From Rubrivivax sp. (GTDB lineage: Bacteria > Pseudomonadota > Gammaproteobacteria > Burkholderiales > Burkholderiaceae_C): DNA of 64,000 nucleotides. Shown in pieces: positions 47,573 through 56,317 of the stretch (positions are counted from its first letter, which is position 1; the number at the start of each line of letters is the position of its first letter). Position numbers and translations under genes: made by a program. The stretch spans positions 62,001 to 126,000 of the forward strand of contig JAURZM010000020.1 of NCBI GenBank assembly GCA_030653385.1. The letters are read 5' to 3'. The notes under the pieces were generated by a model that worked only from the letters and a program-made list of their open reading frames with translations, was not told where the DNA came from and did not search any database.

Positions 47573-49999
47573 ATGAGCCTGCCCACCCAAGCCCGCATCG
47601 TCATCGTCGGTGGTGGCATCGCCGGTTGTTCCACGGCCTACCACCTGGCGCTGGCCGGCGAACGCGACGTGCTGCTGCTGGAACAGGGCCGGCTGACCTG
47701 CGGCACCACCTGGCATGCCGCCGGCCTGGTGGGCCAGATGCGGCCCAACCGCAACATGACACGCATGTCGCGTTACGGCATCGGCCTGTACAGCCGGCTC
47801 GAAGCCGAAACCGGCCTGGCCACGGGCTGGAAACAGTGCGGCAGCGTCAACGTGGCACGCACACCTGAACGTTGGCAGGTGCTGAAAAAACAGGCCGCAC
47901 TGGCGCGCAGCTTCGGTGTCGAGGTGCAGCTCATCACGCCCAAGGAAGCCGGCGATCTGTATCCCGTGATGCGCACCGACGACCTGCAGGGCGCGATCTG
48001 GATTCCCGGCGACGGCAAGGCCAACCCGGCCGACCTGTGCATGAGCCTGGCCAAGGGTGCACGCAACCGCGGCGTGCGTTTGGTCGAAGGTGTCGAGGTG
48101 ACGGGTGTGCTGCGCGAAGCCGGCCGTGTCACCGGCGTGCAGACGGTCCAGGGCGGTCATGTGCAAGAGGTGCGCTGCGAACTGCTGATCAACTGCGCCG
48201 GCCAGTGGGCGCGGCAGTTTGGCGCGCTGGCCGGCGTGAACGTGCCGCTGTACCCGGCCGAGCATTTCTACATCGTCACCGACCGCATCGAAGGTGTGCA
48301 CCCCATGCTGCCGGTGATGCGCGACCCCGACGGTTTCATCTACTACAAGGAAGAGGTCGGCGGCCTCTTGATGGGCGGCTTCGAACCGCAGGCCAAACCC
48401 TGGCGCATGGACCCGATTCCCAGCACCTTCCAGTTCCAGTTGCTGGACGAAGACTGGGAACAGTTCGAGCCGCTGATGCTGAACGCCATCCACCGCACGC
48501 CCTGCCTGGAAACAGCGCCGGTGAAGATGCTGCTCAACGGCCCCGAGAGCTTCACACCCGACGGCAACTTCATCCTGGGCGAAGCCCCGGAACTGGGCGG
48601 TTACTTTGTCTGCGCCGGTTTCAACAGCGCCGGCATCGCCAACAGCGGCGGTGCCGGCCAGCTGATGGCCGATTGGGTGCTGAACGGCGAAGCCCCCAGC
48701 GACCTGTGGGACGTGGACATCCGCCGCTTTGCACCCTTCACCGGCAACCGCAAGGCCCTGGCCGACCGCACCGGCGAAACGCTGGGCCTGCACTACGCGA
48801 TGCGCTGGCCGCGGCAGGAACTGCAGACCGGCCGGCCGCTGCGCACCAGCCCGCTGCACGACCTGCTCGCCGCGCAGGGCGCGGAGTTCGGCAGCAAAAA
48901 CGGCTGGGAACGCGTCAACTACTTCAGGCCGCCGGGTGTGGCGCGCCCCGAGCACACACTGGGCCGTCCGAGCTGGCTGGACTGGGTCATCGAAGAGCAG
49001 CGGGCGACACGCGAAGCGGTGGCGCTGTACGACCAGAGCAGCTTCGGCAAGCTGCTGCTGCAGGGCCGCGACGCGCTGGCCGTGCTGCAGCGCCTGTGTG
49101 CCAACGACATCGACGTGGCGGTGGGCCGCATGGTCTACACGCCGATGCTCAACGTTCGTGGTGGCATCGAAAGCGACCTGACGGTGATGCGCCTGCCGCC
49201 CGACAGGTTGAACGAACGTTTCCTGCTCGTCACCGGCTCGGCACAACCGGTGCGCGACGCCGACTGGATCGGCCGCCACATCGGCGACGCCGAACACGCC
49301 GTGCTGACCGACGTGAGCCCGATGTGGAGCGTGCTGTCGCTGATGGGCCCAAGTGCGCAGGAACTGCTGTCGCGGGTTTGCCCCGACGACCTGTCACCCG
49401 CCGGTCTGAAGTTTTCGCACACCCGCGAAATCGACCTGGGCTGTGCGCGGGTGCGCGTGGCCCGCATGAGCTATGTTGGCGGCCCCGGCTACGAGCTCTA
49501 CGTGCCGGTCGAGATGGCACGCCATGTCTACCTGGCCCTGACCGAAGCCGGTGCCGACCTGGGCCTGAAAAACGCCGGCTACTTTGCGCTGGACGCGCTG
49601 CGCATCGAAGCTGGTCGGCGTGCCTGGGGCGCAGAACTGGGGCCCGACGAAACCCCCTTCGACGCCGGCCTGGGTTTTGCCGTGAAGCCGCAGAAGCCGA
49701 CCGCTTTCATCGGCCGCGATGCACTGCAACGCGCGCAAGGCCAGCCCTTGAAAAAGAAGCTGCTCAGCTTCGTCTTCGACGACCCCGCGGTGTATGCCTG
49801 GGGTGGCGAAGCCATCACGATCGACGGCCGGACGGTGGGTGAACTCAGCTCGGTGGGCTGGGGCTTCAAGGCCGGCGCCTGCGTGGCGCTGGGTTATGTG
49901 CGCGGCGCTGCGGCACAGGTGGTGCACAGCGGCACGCCGGTGCTCATCGACTTGTGGGGCGAGCCGGTGGCCGCGTGTGCATGGGATCGATTGGCGTGA
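47573..49999 (+). CDS. FAD-dependent oxidoreductase with GcvT domain (dimethylglycine/sarcosine dehydrogenase-like)
   Basis: The 808-residue protein begins with an FAD fold (RIVIVGGGIAGCSTAYHLALAGERDVLLLEQG) and has GTTWHAAGLVGQMRPNRN, where the His is the covalent-FAD position of this family. GAGQLMADWVLNGEAP marks the end of the dehydrogenase part. From about residue 430 a glycine-cleavage T-protein (GcvT) domain follows, with GRDALAVLQRLCANDIDV, YVGGPGYELYVPVEMA and IEAGRRAWGAELGPDETPFDAGLG. Family members oxidise N-methyl amino compounds and pass the one-carbon unit to tetrahydrofolate. It is 31 bases after the epimerase gene. Substrate unknown; glycine betaine breakdown products are the usual guess. 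Confidence 0.88.
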   Translation: MSLPTQARIVIVGGGIAGCSTAYHLALAGERDVLLLEQGRLTCGTTWHAAGLVGQMRPNRNMTRMSRYGIGLYSRLEAETGLATGWKQCGSVNVARTPERWQVLKKQAALARSFGVEVQLITPKEAGDLYPVMRTDDLQGAIWIPGDGKANPADLCMSLAKGARNRGVRLVEGVEVTGVLREAGRVTGVQTVQGGHVQEVRCELLINCAGQWARQFGALAGVNVPLYPAEHFYIVTDRIEGVHPMLPVMRDPDGFIYYKEEVGGLLMGGFEPQAKPWRMDPIPSTFQFQLLDEDWEQFEPLMLNAIHRTPCLETAPVKMLLNGPESFTPDGNFILGEAPELGGYFVCAGFNSAGIANSGGAGQLMADWVLNGEAPSDLWDVDIRRFAPFTGNRKALADRTGETLGLHYAMRWPRQELQTGRPLRTSPLHDLLAAQGAEFGSKNGWERVNYFRPPGVARPEHTLGRPSWLDWVIEEQRATREAVALYDQSSFGKLLLQGRDALAVLQRLCANDIDVAVGRMVYTPMLNVRGGIESDLTVMRLPPDRLNERFLLVTGSAQPVRDADWIGRHIGDAEHAVLTDVSPMWSVLSLMGPSAQELLSRVCPDDLSPAGLKFSHTREIDLGCARVRVARMSYVGGPGYELYVPVEMARHVYLALTEAGADLGLKNAGYFALDALRIEAGRRAWGAELGPDETPFDAGLGFAVKPQKPTAFIGRDALQRAQGQPLKKKLLSFVFDDPAVYAWGGEAITIDGRTVGELSSVGWGFKAGACVALGYVRGAAAQVVHSGTPVLIDLWGEPVAACAWDRLA

Positions 50000-50010
50000 G
50001 AAGCCGCCGC

Positions 50011-50889
50011 TCAGGCCACCGCCAGTTGCGGTGCGCGGTTGAGCAGCGCATGGATGGCGGGCAATGCGGCTTCAGCGGCGCGGCGGCCAGCGTCCACCAG
50101 GTAGGGCATGGCCGCGGTATCGAAGAGGCCGACGCGCCGCTCCAGGTGCGGCACCAGGCTCAGCAAACGCGTGCCACCGGCGCTGGCCTCGGCCAGGCGG
50201 GCCTGCATCAGGTTGTTGGTGAGCGCCGAAGTCACCTGGGCCAGCATGCGCGAAGGGCCATCGACGCGGTAGGGCATCGGCGACTCGAAGCCCAGCGCCA
50301 GCACGGCCTGGGCGTCGGTGGCCGCGCTCACGGGCAAGGGGTCGGCGACGAAGCCGTCGATCAGGCGCCGACCACCGATGTGCACCGGCTTGAACATGAA
50401 GGGCAGCGCGATGCTGGCGCGCAGCGCCTGCACCAGGCTGCCGCTGCGCAGCACCACGCGCTCGCCGGTGCCCGCGTCGGTGGCGGTGACACGCAGGGCC
50501 AGTGGCAGGGACTCGACCTGCACGTCGCCAAAGGCCTGCTGCAGGCGTTGCATCACCAGGCGGTCGTCGCGCAGGGCAAAGTCGGCGTCGAAGCGGCCCA
50601 GGCGCGGCCACAGCATCTGCGGGATGGCGCGCCAGCGGCGCTGCTTCGTGACCTCGGCCGACCACAGCGTGGTGGCGATGCGCACGGCCGCTTCGGCGTC
50701 GTGCCCGGCGGCGATGAGCGCGCCGAACATGGCGCCGGCACTGCAGCCCACCACCAGGTCGGGGCGCAGGCCTTCGCGCACCAGCACTTCCACCATGCCG
50801 AGCGCGGCGATGCTGCGCACGCCGCCGCTGCCCAGCACGATGGCGAAGCGGTGCTGCGGGATGGACCGAAGAGGCGGGACGCTGTGCAT
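50011..50889 (-). CDS. Patatin-like phospholipase
   Basis: The 292-residue protein has the patatin serine-Asp dyad: FAIVLGSGGVRSIAALGMVEVL (oxyanion loop), VVGCSAGAMFGALIAAG (nucleophile Ser in G-x-S-x-G as GCSAG) and DGFVADPLPV (Asp after Gly as DG). It should hydrolyse acyl chains from lipids in the cytoplasm or when secreted. The start at MHSVPPL (50887-50889) is chosen at the onset of family sequence. It converges on the flavoprotein gene with 11 bases between stops. Confidence 0.9.
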   Translation of the reverse strand: MHSVPPLRSIPQHRFAIVLGSGGVRSIAALGMVEVLVREGLRPDLVVGCSAGAMFGALIAAGHDAEAAVRIATTLWSAEVTKQRRWRAIPQMLWPRLGRFDADFALRDDRLVMQRLQQAFGDVQVESLPLALRVTATDAGTGERVVLRSGSLVQALRASIALPFMFKPVHIGGRRLIDGFVADPLPVSAATDAQAVLALGFESPMPYRVDGPSRMLAQVTSALTNNLMQARLAEASAGGTRLLSLVPHLERRVGLFDTAAMPYLVDAGRRAAEAALPAIHALLNRAPQLAVA

Positions 50890-50994
50890 GGGTGGGCTCG
50901 CTGCGGTTGAAGGTGCGCGACCCCGGAATGAGGCGCTGCACTCTGTCAATCGCAAGGCGCGGTCAGGAACCGACATCACCGGTTCGATTTCGCC

Positions 50995-53900
50995 TCACGG
51001 CCTCGCGGACAGCAAGGCTTCCAAGGTCCTTGTCTCTGGGTGTTCCGCACCCAGCGCCGCCTGCAGGATGGGCAGCGCGCGCTGCCGTGACGCCAGCGTC
51101 TGGCCGGGCTGGCCTTGTCGCTGCTGCACATCACCCAGCAGAGCCCACGCGCGACCCACATGCGCGCTTTGCTCGGGCACGCGCGCCACCCGTTCGGCGC
51201 TGGCAAGGTAGCTCTCGGCCCGGCGTCGCGCCTCGTCCACCTCACCAACGGCCAGGGCCGCAGACACGACGGCGGGCAGATGCGAGACGCGGTCGCGGTC
51301 ATGCGCTGGCGAGGGCGCATCGGGCACCTGTGCTGCCAGTGTTTGCAGCGCGACGTGGGCGGCCACGGTCTCGCCGCGGGCCAGCAACCACTCAGCGCGC
51401 GCCAGAGCGAAGCGGGCACCGTGCGACAGTTGCCGCACCGCGTTTCCGGCCAGCGTCGCCTCGCATCCCTTCAGCACCTCGTCGGTCTTGACGAGCTGGC
51501 CTGCGCGCAGATGGCTGCGTGCCAGACTCACGCAGGCGTCCAACTCCACCGGCACCGCCCCGCCCTGCCGCGCCTTTTGCTGAGCGTAGGCCAGCCAGCG
51601 CACCGCCTCTTCCAGGCGATGCAATTGAAAGAGCCCGATGCCGTAGCTGCGGGCGAATCCAGGGTCACCCACAGGCTGGCTGAGGTCAGCGCCATGCGCC
51701 CGCGTCAATATCTGTGCGAAGGTGTCGGTCGAAGCACGGTGCTCGCCAAAGTTCGATTGCTGGATGCCGACATTGGCCAGCACCGTCAAGCGGTCGGTGG
51801 TGTCGCTGCGCCCGGTGGCATCCATCACCTGGCCAACGTACACGTAGAGCGCAAAGGCTTCCTTGGACTGCCCCGCGCGCTGGTGCTGGAAAGCCAGGTT
51901 GCCCAAGGCCGTGACGTAGGGCAGGCCGTCGCGCTGGTCGGCTTCTTCAAACAGCTGGACGGCAAGCCGCGCAAGGCGAATCGCTTCAGGGTGGTCACTT
52001 CGGGCACTCGCCAGAAAGATCTCGGCATTCAGGCACACCAGTCGCACCGTGAGCCGGGGCTCGCCGTTGATCGCCGCCATCAACTGCCGCGCTTCGTGGA
52101 GCCTCGTCTGGACCTGCGCGGCACGGCCCTGGTTGGCATCCGGCTCTGGCGCTGCGCACAGCGCATTGGCAATGGCGTTGGCGTCTGCGGAGCGGCGCGC
52201 TGCGGCCTCACCCAGCTCGCGCATCTGACGCTGACGGTCGGACAGCCGCAATTGCTGGTAGCGCACGCCAAGGTTGATCAAGAGCTCGGACTGCAGTGCC
52301 GGCGAAGCGGTGTAGTTCTTGTCAACCAAACCGCGAGCCTTCTCCAGGAGCTGCTCTGGCGGCAGCGGTTGGCCGCTGGCGCCGATGTCGGCCAGCAGGG
52401 TGGACAACACGTCGGCCGACGCCGCACTGGCACGGGCCATGTAGCGCGCCTCGGCCCTTTGAGCACGGGTCTGCAGCAACTGCATCTCGGTTTCGGCGCG
52501 CGCATCGCGGGCCGCGGTGGCCTCGGTCTGCGCCAGCGCCTGCGCCGTCTGCGCCCGGCGGTTCTCCGTTTGCGCGCGAAGGCTCTCGGCCTCGGCACGC
52601 TGGGTTTCGGCTTCGGCCCGCGCGGCCTCGGTCAAAGCGCGCTCGCGTGCCACCTCGGCGGAGACACGCTGCCGGGCGGCTTCGCTGGCGTTGGCCAAAG
52701 CCTGCGCCCGCTGTTGGTCGGCAAGTGCGGCCTGTGACACCGCTTCGGCCTGCGCGGAGCGCGCCGCATCGCGCTGGCGCTGGGCTTCCAGGGCCTGCCA
52801 GGCCGTACCCACCACGCCTGCCATCAGCACGAGCAGGGTGGTAGACGCTGCGCCCACCATCAGCCGGTTGCGGCGAACGAACTTGGTGGCTCGGTAGCCC
52901 ACGGTGTCGGCCACCGCACTGACGGGTTCGTTGCGCAGGTGGCGCATCAAGTCGTCGGCAAGCGCCTGCGCGCTGCCGTAGCGGCGGCTCGGCTCTTCGG
53001 CCAGCGCGCGCCGCACGATCTGGTCCAACTCGCCGTGCAGCCGGCGCGCCAGGCTTGCCGGCTGCATGCCGCGTGCAGCTGCCAGGGCGGCGGCGTCGGC
53101 GCCCGCGCTGGCCAGCTCGCTGGGCCGCTGGATGTCGGGCAGCGCCGCGGCCTGCATCCAGGCCGTGAGATCGCTGGTCCACGGCAGCCCGCTGGGGTGA
53201 CGGCCGGTGAGCAACTGGCACAGCAGCACGCCGAGCGCCCACACGTCGGTGGCGGTGGATACGGGTTCGCCCCGCACCTGCTCGGGCGCCGCCCAGGCCG
53301 GCGTGAAGGCGCGCTGGCCGGTGCGCGTGAGGGCGGCGGCCGCTGAGGCCGCGCCGTCCTGGCCTGCGCCCTCGTCGAGCAAGCTCGCAATGCCGAAGTC
53401 CAGCAACTTGACCTGGCCCTGGCCATCGACCATCACGTTGCCAGGCTTGAGGTCGCGGTGCACCACCAGCTGCGCGTGGGCGGCGGCCACGGCTTGCACC
53501 ACGTCGACGAACAGCCGCAGGCGGGCTTCGACGTCGAGCCGGTGTTCGTCGCACCAGCGGTCGATGGGCTCGCCGCGCACCAGTTCCAGCACCAGGTAGG
53601 GCTGGCCACCTTCACCGTCGCTGGCCACCCCGGCGTCGAGCAGGCGCGCGATATGCGGGTGTTCCAGCCGCGCCAGGATGCGGCCTTCGCGCTCGAAGCG
53701 CTGGCTGGCCTGGGTGCCGTGCAGGCGCCCGTGCATCAGCTTGATGGCGGCCTGGCCGTCGTGGCGGCCGTCGCTGCGCCGCGCCAGCCAGACGCTGGCC
53801 ATGCCGCCTTCGCCCAGCGGCGCCTCGATGGTCCACGGCCCCAGGCGGTGGCCGGCGGCCGGTGGGGCCGCACCGGCCTGCGCCGTGCCTGCAAGGAAGT

Positions 53901-54087
53901 CTTCGCGGCTGGCAGCTTCCTGCCGTTCGAGCAGGTTGCGCAGCAGGGCGGCGTCTTGCGGCGCACGGGCCTGCAGGGCGGCCAGCCAGGTCGCGCGTTC
54001 AGGCGGCGGCAGGTCAAGCGCTTCGTCCAGCAAGGGGCTCAGGCGGGCCCAGGTGGCAGCGTCGGGGGTGTCGGAATGGGCGTTCAT
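50995..54087 (-). CDS. Transmembrane Ser/Thr protein kinase with coiled coil and TPR region
   Basis: The 1030-residue protein has a short helical N-terminus (LLDEALDLPPPERATWLAAL), a Hanks-type kinase domain (residues 87 to about 370) with the Gly-loop LGEGGMASVW, Lys116 (AAIKL), Glu134, HRDLKPGN (210-217) and DFG (230-232), then one membrane segment around residues 408-430. A heptad-like coiled coil (about 432-560, AEAETQRAEAESLRAQTENRRAQ) and a C-terminal TPR-like periplasmic or cytosolic region follow. Kinases of this plan pair with ECF sigma factors; such a sigma gene lies 337 bases upstream on the same strand. All catalytic residues are present. Confidence 0.92.
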   Translation of the reverse strand: MNAHSDTPDAATWARLSPLLDEALDLPPPERATWLAALQARAPQDAALLRNLLERQEAASREDFLAGTAQAGAAPPAAGHRLGPWTIEAPLGEGGMASVWLARRSDGRHDGQAAIKLMHGRLHGTQASQRFEREGRILARLEHPHIARLLDAGVASDGEGGQPYLVLELVRGEPIDRWCDEHRLDVEARLRLFVDVVQAVAAAHAQLVVHRDLKPGNVMVDGQGQVKLLDFGIASLLDEGAGQDGAASAAAALTRTGQRAFTPAWAAPEQVRGEPVSTATDVWALGVLLCQLLTGRHPSGLPWTSDLTAWMQAAALPDIQRPSELASAGADAAALAAARGMQPASLARRLHGELDQIVRRALAEEPSRRYGSAQALADDLMRHLRNEPVSAVADTVGYRATKFVRRNRLMVGAASTTLLVLMAGVVGTAWQALEAQRQRDAARSAQAEAVSQAALADQQRAQALANASEAARQRVSAEVARERALTEAARAEAETQRAEAESLRAQTENRRAQTAQALAQTEATAARDARAETEMQLLQTRAQRAEARYMARASAASADVLSTLLADIGASGQPLPPEQLLEKARGLVDKNYTASPALQSELLINLGVRYQQLRLSDRQRQMRELGEAAARRSADANAIANALCAAPEPDANQGRAAQVQTRLHEARQLMAAINGEPRLTVRLVCLNAEIFLASARSDHPEAIRLARLAVQLFEEADQRDGLPYVTALGNLAFQHQRAGQSKEAFALYVYVGQVMDATGRSDTTDRLTVLANVGIQQSNFGEHRASTDTFAQILTRAHGADLSQPVGDPGFARSYGIGLFQLHRLEEAVRWLAYAQQKARQGGAVPVELDACVSLARSHLRAGQLVKTDEVLKGCEATLAGNAVRQLSHGARFALARAEWLLARGETVAAHVALQTLAAQVPDAPSPAHDRDRVSHLPAVVSAALAVGEVDEARRRAESYLASAERVARVPEQSAHVGRAWALLGDVQQRQGQPGQTLASRQRALPILQAALGAEHPETRTLEALLSARP

Positions 54088-54276
54088 CGAGGCAACTTCA
54101 GTAAAGGCATCGTAAGCCGCGGGGTGACGTTCAGTCGCGACCCGCGGGCCGCCCAGGTGAGATCGAAAGCCGCGCTTCGAACCGGACATGCACCGTGCCT
54201 GTCGTGTTTCGGCGGGCGGCTGCGATGTACCTGGCAGGCCCGCAGCCCGCGGCGCCGCACCACCAGGAAGCCCGCC

Positions 54277-54417
54277 ATGCCTTACGCCCTGACTGCCCTG
54301 ACCGCCCTGACCGCCCTGCTCTTCGTTTCCTTGTCATTGGCCGCGGCCGCCGCCGCACTGGCGCATGTCGAACGCGCACTGCGCGGCTTGCACATCCCGC
54401 TGACGAGCGATTTCTGA
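54277..54417 (+). CDS. Possible 46-residue membrane peptide between sigma factor and kinase genes
   Basis: An ATG at 54277, preceded by AGGAAG, opens a 46-codon frame ending TGA at 54415-54417. It encodes MPYALTALTALTALLF, a hydrophobic stretch (to about residue 28) and a polar end (ERALRGLHIPLTSDF). The repeated ALT triplets come from a GACCGCCCT-type repeat. It runs opposite to the kinase and sigma genes and ends eight bases before the sigma gene's stop. Confidence 0.4.
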   Translation: MPYALTALTALTALLFVSLSLAAAAAALAHVERALRGLHIPLTSDF

Positions 54418-54424
54418 CAGCGCT

Positions 54425-54967
54425 TCAAGCCTGCAGCAGCCCGTGCAGCAGTGCGCGGGCCTTGTCCCAGTCGCGCTGGGCCGTGCGTTCGGAGCCGCCG
54501 CGCAGCGCGGCGATCTCGGCAAAGGTCAGGCCGGCGAAGAACTTCAGGTCCACCAGTTCTGCCAGGCGCGCGTCGATGGCGGCCAGACGCTCGACGGCCT
54601 GGCCGACCTGTTCCAGGTCTTCGGCCGCCGCATCCACAGGCGACATTGCGTTGTCGGACATGAAGGTGTCCAGCGCCGTGATGTCCAGCCCGCCGCCCCG
54701 CTTTTGCGCACCCCGTGCGCGGGCGTGGTCGATGGCGATGCCCCGCATGGCACGCGCCGCATAGGCCATGAAGTGCGCGCGGTCGGCAAACTGCAGGTCG
54801 GGGCGACCCGACATCTGCAGGTAGGCCTCGTGCAGCAGCGTGGTCGGTGAAATCTGCGCCGCCTGTCCGCCCTTGAACAACTCGCGCCGGGCCATGCGCC
54901 GCAGCTCGGCGTAGAGGGTCTCGAAACTGGGTGCGGGGCTGCTGGCGTTGTTGTCGGAGGCGGGCAT
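54425..54967 (-). CDS. ECF-type sigma factor associated with a Ser/Thr kinase
   Basis: The 180-residue protein has sigma70 region 2 (FETLYAELRRMARRELF, SPTTLLHEAYLQMSG, FMAYAARAMRGIAIDHARARGAQKRGGG) and region 4 (RLAAIDARLAELVDLKFFAGLTFAEIAALRGGSERTAQRDWDKARALL). The acidic DxED-like stretch that normally contacts core polymerase is replaced by SPTTLLHEAY, with Thr42 and Thr43 at that place. That is the pattern of ECF factors activated by phosphorylation from a neighbouring kinase. No anti-sigma gene is adjacent. The role of phosphorylation here is inferred from the family. Confidence 0.88.
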   Translation of the reverse strand: MPASDNNASSPAPSFETLYAELRRMARRELFKGGQAAQISPTTLLHEAYLQMSGRPDLQFADRAHFMAYAARAMRGIAIDHARARGAQKRGGGLDITALDTFMSDNAMSPVDAAAEDLEQVGQAVERLAAIDARLAELVDLKFFAGLTFAEIAALRGGSERTAQRDWDKARALLHGLLQA

Positions 54968-55000
54968 GGGCCATCGTACCTGCGCCCTAAACTATGCCGC

Positions 55001-55804
55001 ATGAACCCGAAGATTGCCTTCATCGGCGGTGGCAACATGGCCAGCGCCCTCATTGGCGGCCTGGTGCGCAGCGGCCACGCACCGGCCGACGTCGTCGTCG
55101 TCGAGCCCTTCGAAGCCCAGCGCGCCAGGCTGCTGCAAGGCTTCGGCGTGCAGGCGCAAGCCGAAGCCAGCGCCGCACTGGCGCAGGCCCACACCGTGGT
55201 CTGGGCCGTCAAGCCCCAGCTGTTTGCCGAAGCCGCCGCGCCCTGCACGCCACACGTCGGCAGTGCCTTGCAGCTCAGCGTGATGGCCGGCATCCGCAGC
55301 AACACGCTGGTGCAGGCCTGCGGCACGCAGCAGGTGGTGCGGGCCATGCCCAACACACCGGCCCTCATCGGCCAGGGCATCGCGGGCCTGTATGCGCGGC
55401 CGGCGGTGGACGTGGCCGCGCGGGCCGCGGTCGAAGCGCTGTTTGCGCCCACCGGCACGTCGCTGTGGGTGCAACAGGAAGACGACCTGGATGCCGTCAC
55501 CGCGCTGTCCGGCTCGGGCCCGGCCTATGTCTTCTACTTCCTGGAAGCCATGGTGCAGGCAGCAGCCGAGATGGGCCTGACGCCTGAACAAGGCCGGCTG
55601 CTGGCGCAGAGCACCTTCGCCGGTGCGGCCGCACTGGCCCAGCAAAGCCCGCTGTCGCCCACGGCGCTGCGCGAGCAGGTCACGTCCAAGGGCGGCACCA
55701 CTTTTGCGGCCATCACCTCACTGGACAACAGCGGCGTGAAGGCTGCGTTTGTGAAGGCGCTGCACGCAGCGCGCGACCGCGCGGCGGAATTGGGTCGAGG
55801 CTGA
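55001..55804 (+). CDS. proC: Pyrroline-5-carboxylate reductase
   Basis: The 267-residue enzyme catalyses the last step of proline synthesis: NAD(P)H-dependent reduction of pyrroline-5-carboxylate. It begins KIAFIGGGNMASALIGGLVRSG, and carries VVWAVKPQLF, VVRAMPNTPALIGQGI and the C-terminal signature VTALSGSGPAYVFYFLEAM, QSTFAGAAALAQQ and EQVTSKGGTTFAAI. Start ATG at 55001. It is divergent from the ECF gene (33 bases between starts) and is followed by a hairpin repeat. Confidence 0.95.
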   Translation: MNPKIAFIGGGNMASALIGGLVRSGHAPADVVVVEPFEAQRARLLQGFGVQAQAEASAALAQAHTVVWAVKPQLFAEAAAPCTPHVGSALQLSVMAGIRSNTLVQACGTQQVVRAMPNTPALIGQGIAGLYARPAVDVAARAAVEALFAPTGTSLWVQQEDDLDAVTALSGSGPAYVFYFLEAMVQAAAEMGLTPEQGRLLAQSTFAGAAALAQQSPLSPTALREQVTSKGGTTFAAITSLDNSGVKAAFVKALHAARDRAAELGRG

Positions 55805-55812
55805 AGCGGTCT

Positions 55813-55952
55813 GTTTCGGGCCCGGGTCTCCCGGACCGAAACGCACCCCCTCGGGGGGCTGAGGGCCGCGGCTCCGGTTCCGCCTGCGCGGAACCGGACG
55901 GCCCGAGGGCCGGCCGCCTCTGGCGGACGGCGCGAACGAAGTGAGCTGGGGG
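55813..55952 (+). repeat. Intergenic hairpin repeat, copy A
   Basis: The 140-base element opens with a stem: GTTTCGG pairing CCGAAAC around CCGGG-TCT-CCCGG, then CCCCC-T-CGGGGGG. It carries an insert (about 70 bases) absent from copy B, then GCGAACGAAGTGAGCTGGGGG. It fills the gap between the stops of proC and DUF3297 and should act as a two-way transcription terminator. It has the same sequence in reverse orientation as copy B after ahpC. Confidence 0.75.
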
Positions 55953-56195
55953 CTAACGGTAGTAAGCCTCGACCTGCCCTTTCAGCTTGATCAGCAAGGG
56001 GTTGCCCTTGCGGTCGACCGACTTGCCGGCCGGCACCTTGATCCAGCCTTCGCTGACGCAGCATTCGGCCACGTCGTTGCGGTCCTGGCCGTTGAAGCGG
56101 ATGCCGATGTCGTGTTCGAAGACCTTGGCGTCGTAAAAAGGGCTGCGGGGGTCGGTGCACAGGCGGTCGGGTAGCGGAGGGGCGGCTTCGGTCAT
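55953..56195 (-). CDS. DUF3297 small protein
   Basis: The 80-residue protein carries the DUF3297 pattern: PPLPDRL.TDPRSPFYDAKVFEHDIGIRFNG, ERNDV-like segment and CVSEGWIKVPAGKSVDRKGNPLLIKLKGQVEAYY. The family is conserved in proteobacteria with no known function. The start at MTEAAPP (56193-56195) is chosen; two more ATG/GTG codons lie upstream in frame. It is convergent with proC and its stop abuts the repeat. Confidence 0.88.
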   Translation of the reverse strand: MTEAAPPLPDRLCTDPRSPFYDAKVFEHDIGIRFNGQDRNDVAECCVSEGWIKVPAGKSVDRKGNPLLIKLKGQVEAYYR

Positions 56196-56317
56196 GGCTT
56201 GCGGGGGCTTCACGTGGAGCCGGCGAATATGGCACAGCGCCGGGCGCCTAAACTGAAGTGCGCACAGGACCGGCTCGGTGCTGCAACCCATCTCACGCTC
56301 GCACCCTGACGACCCCC

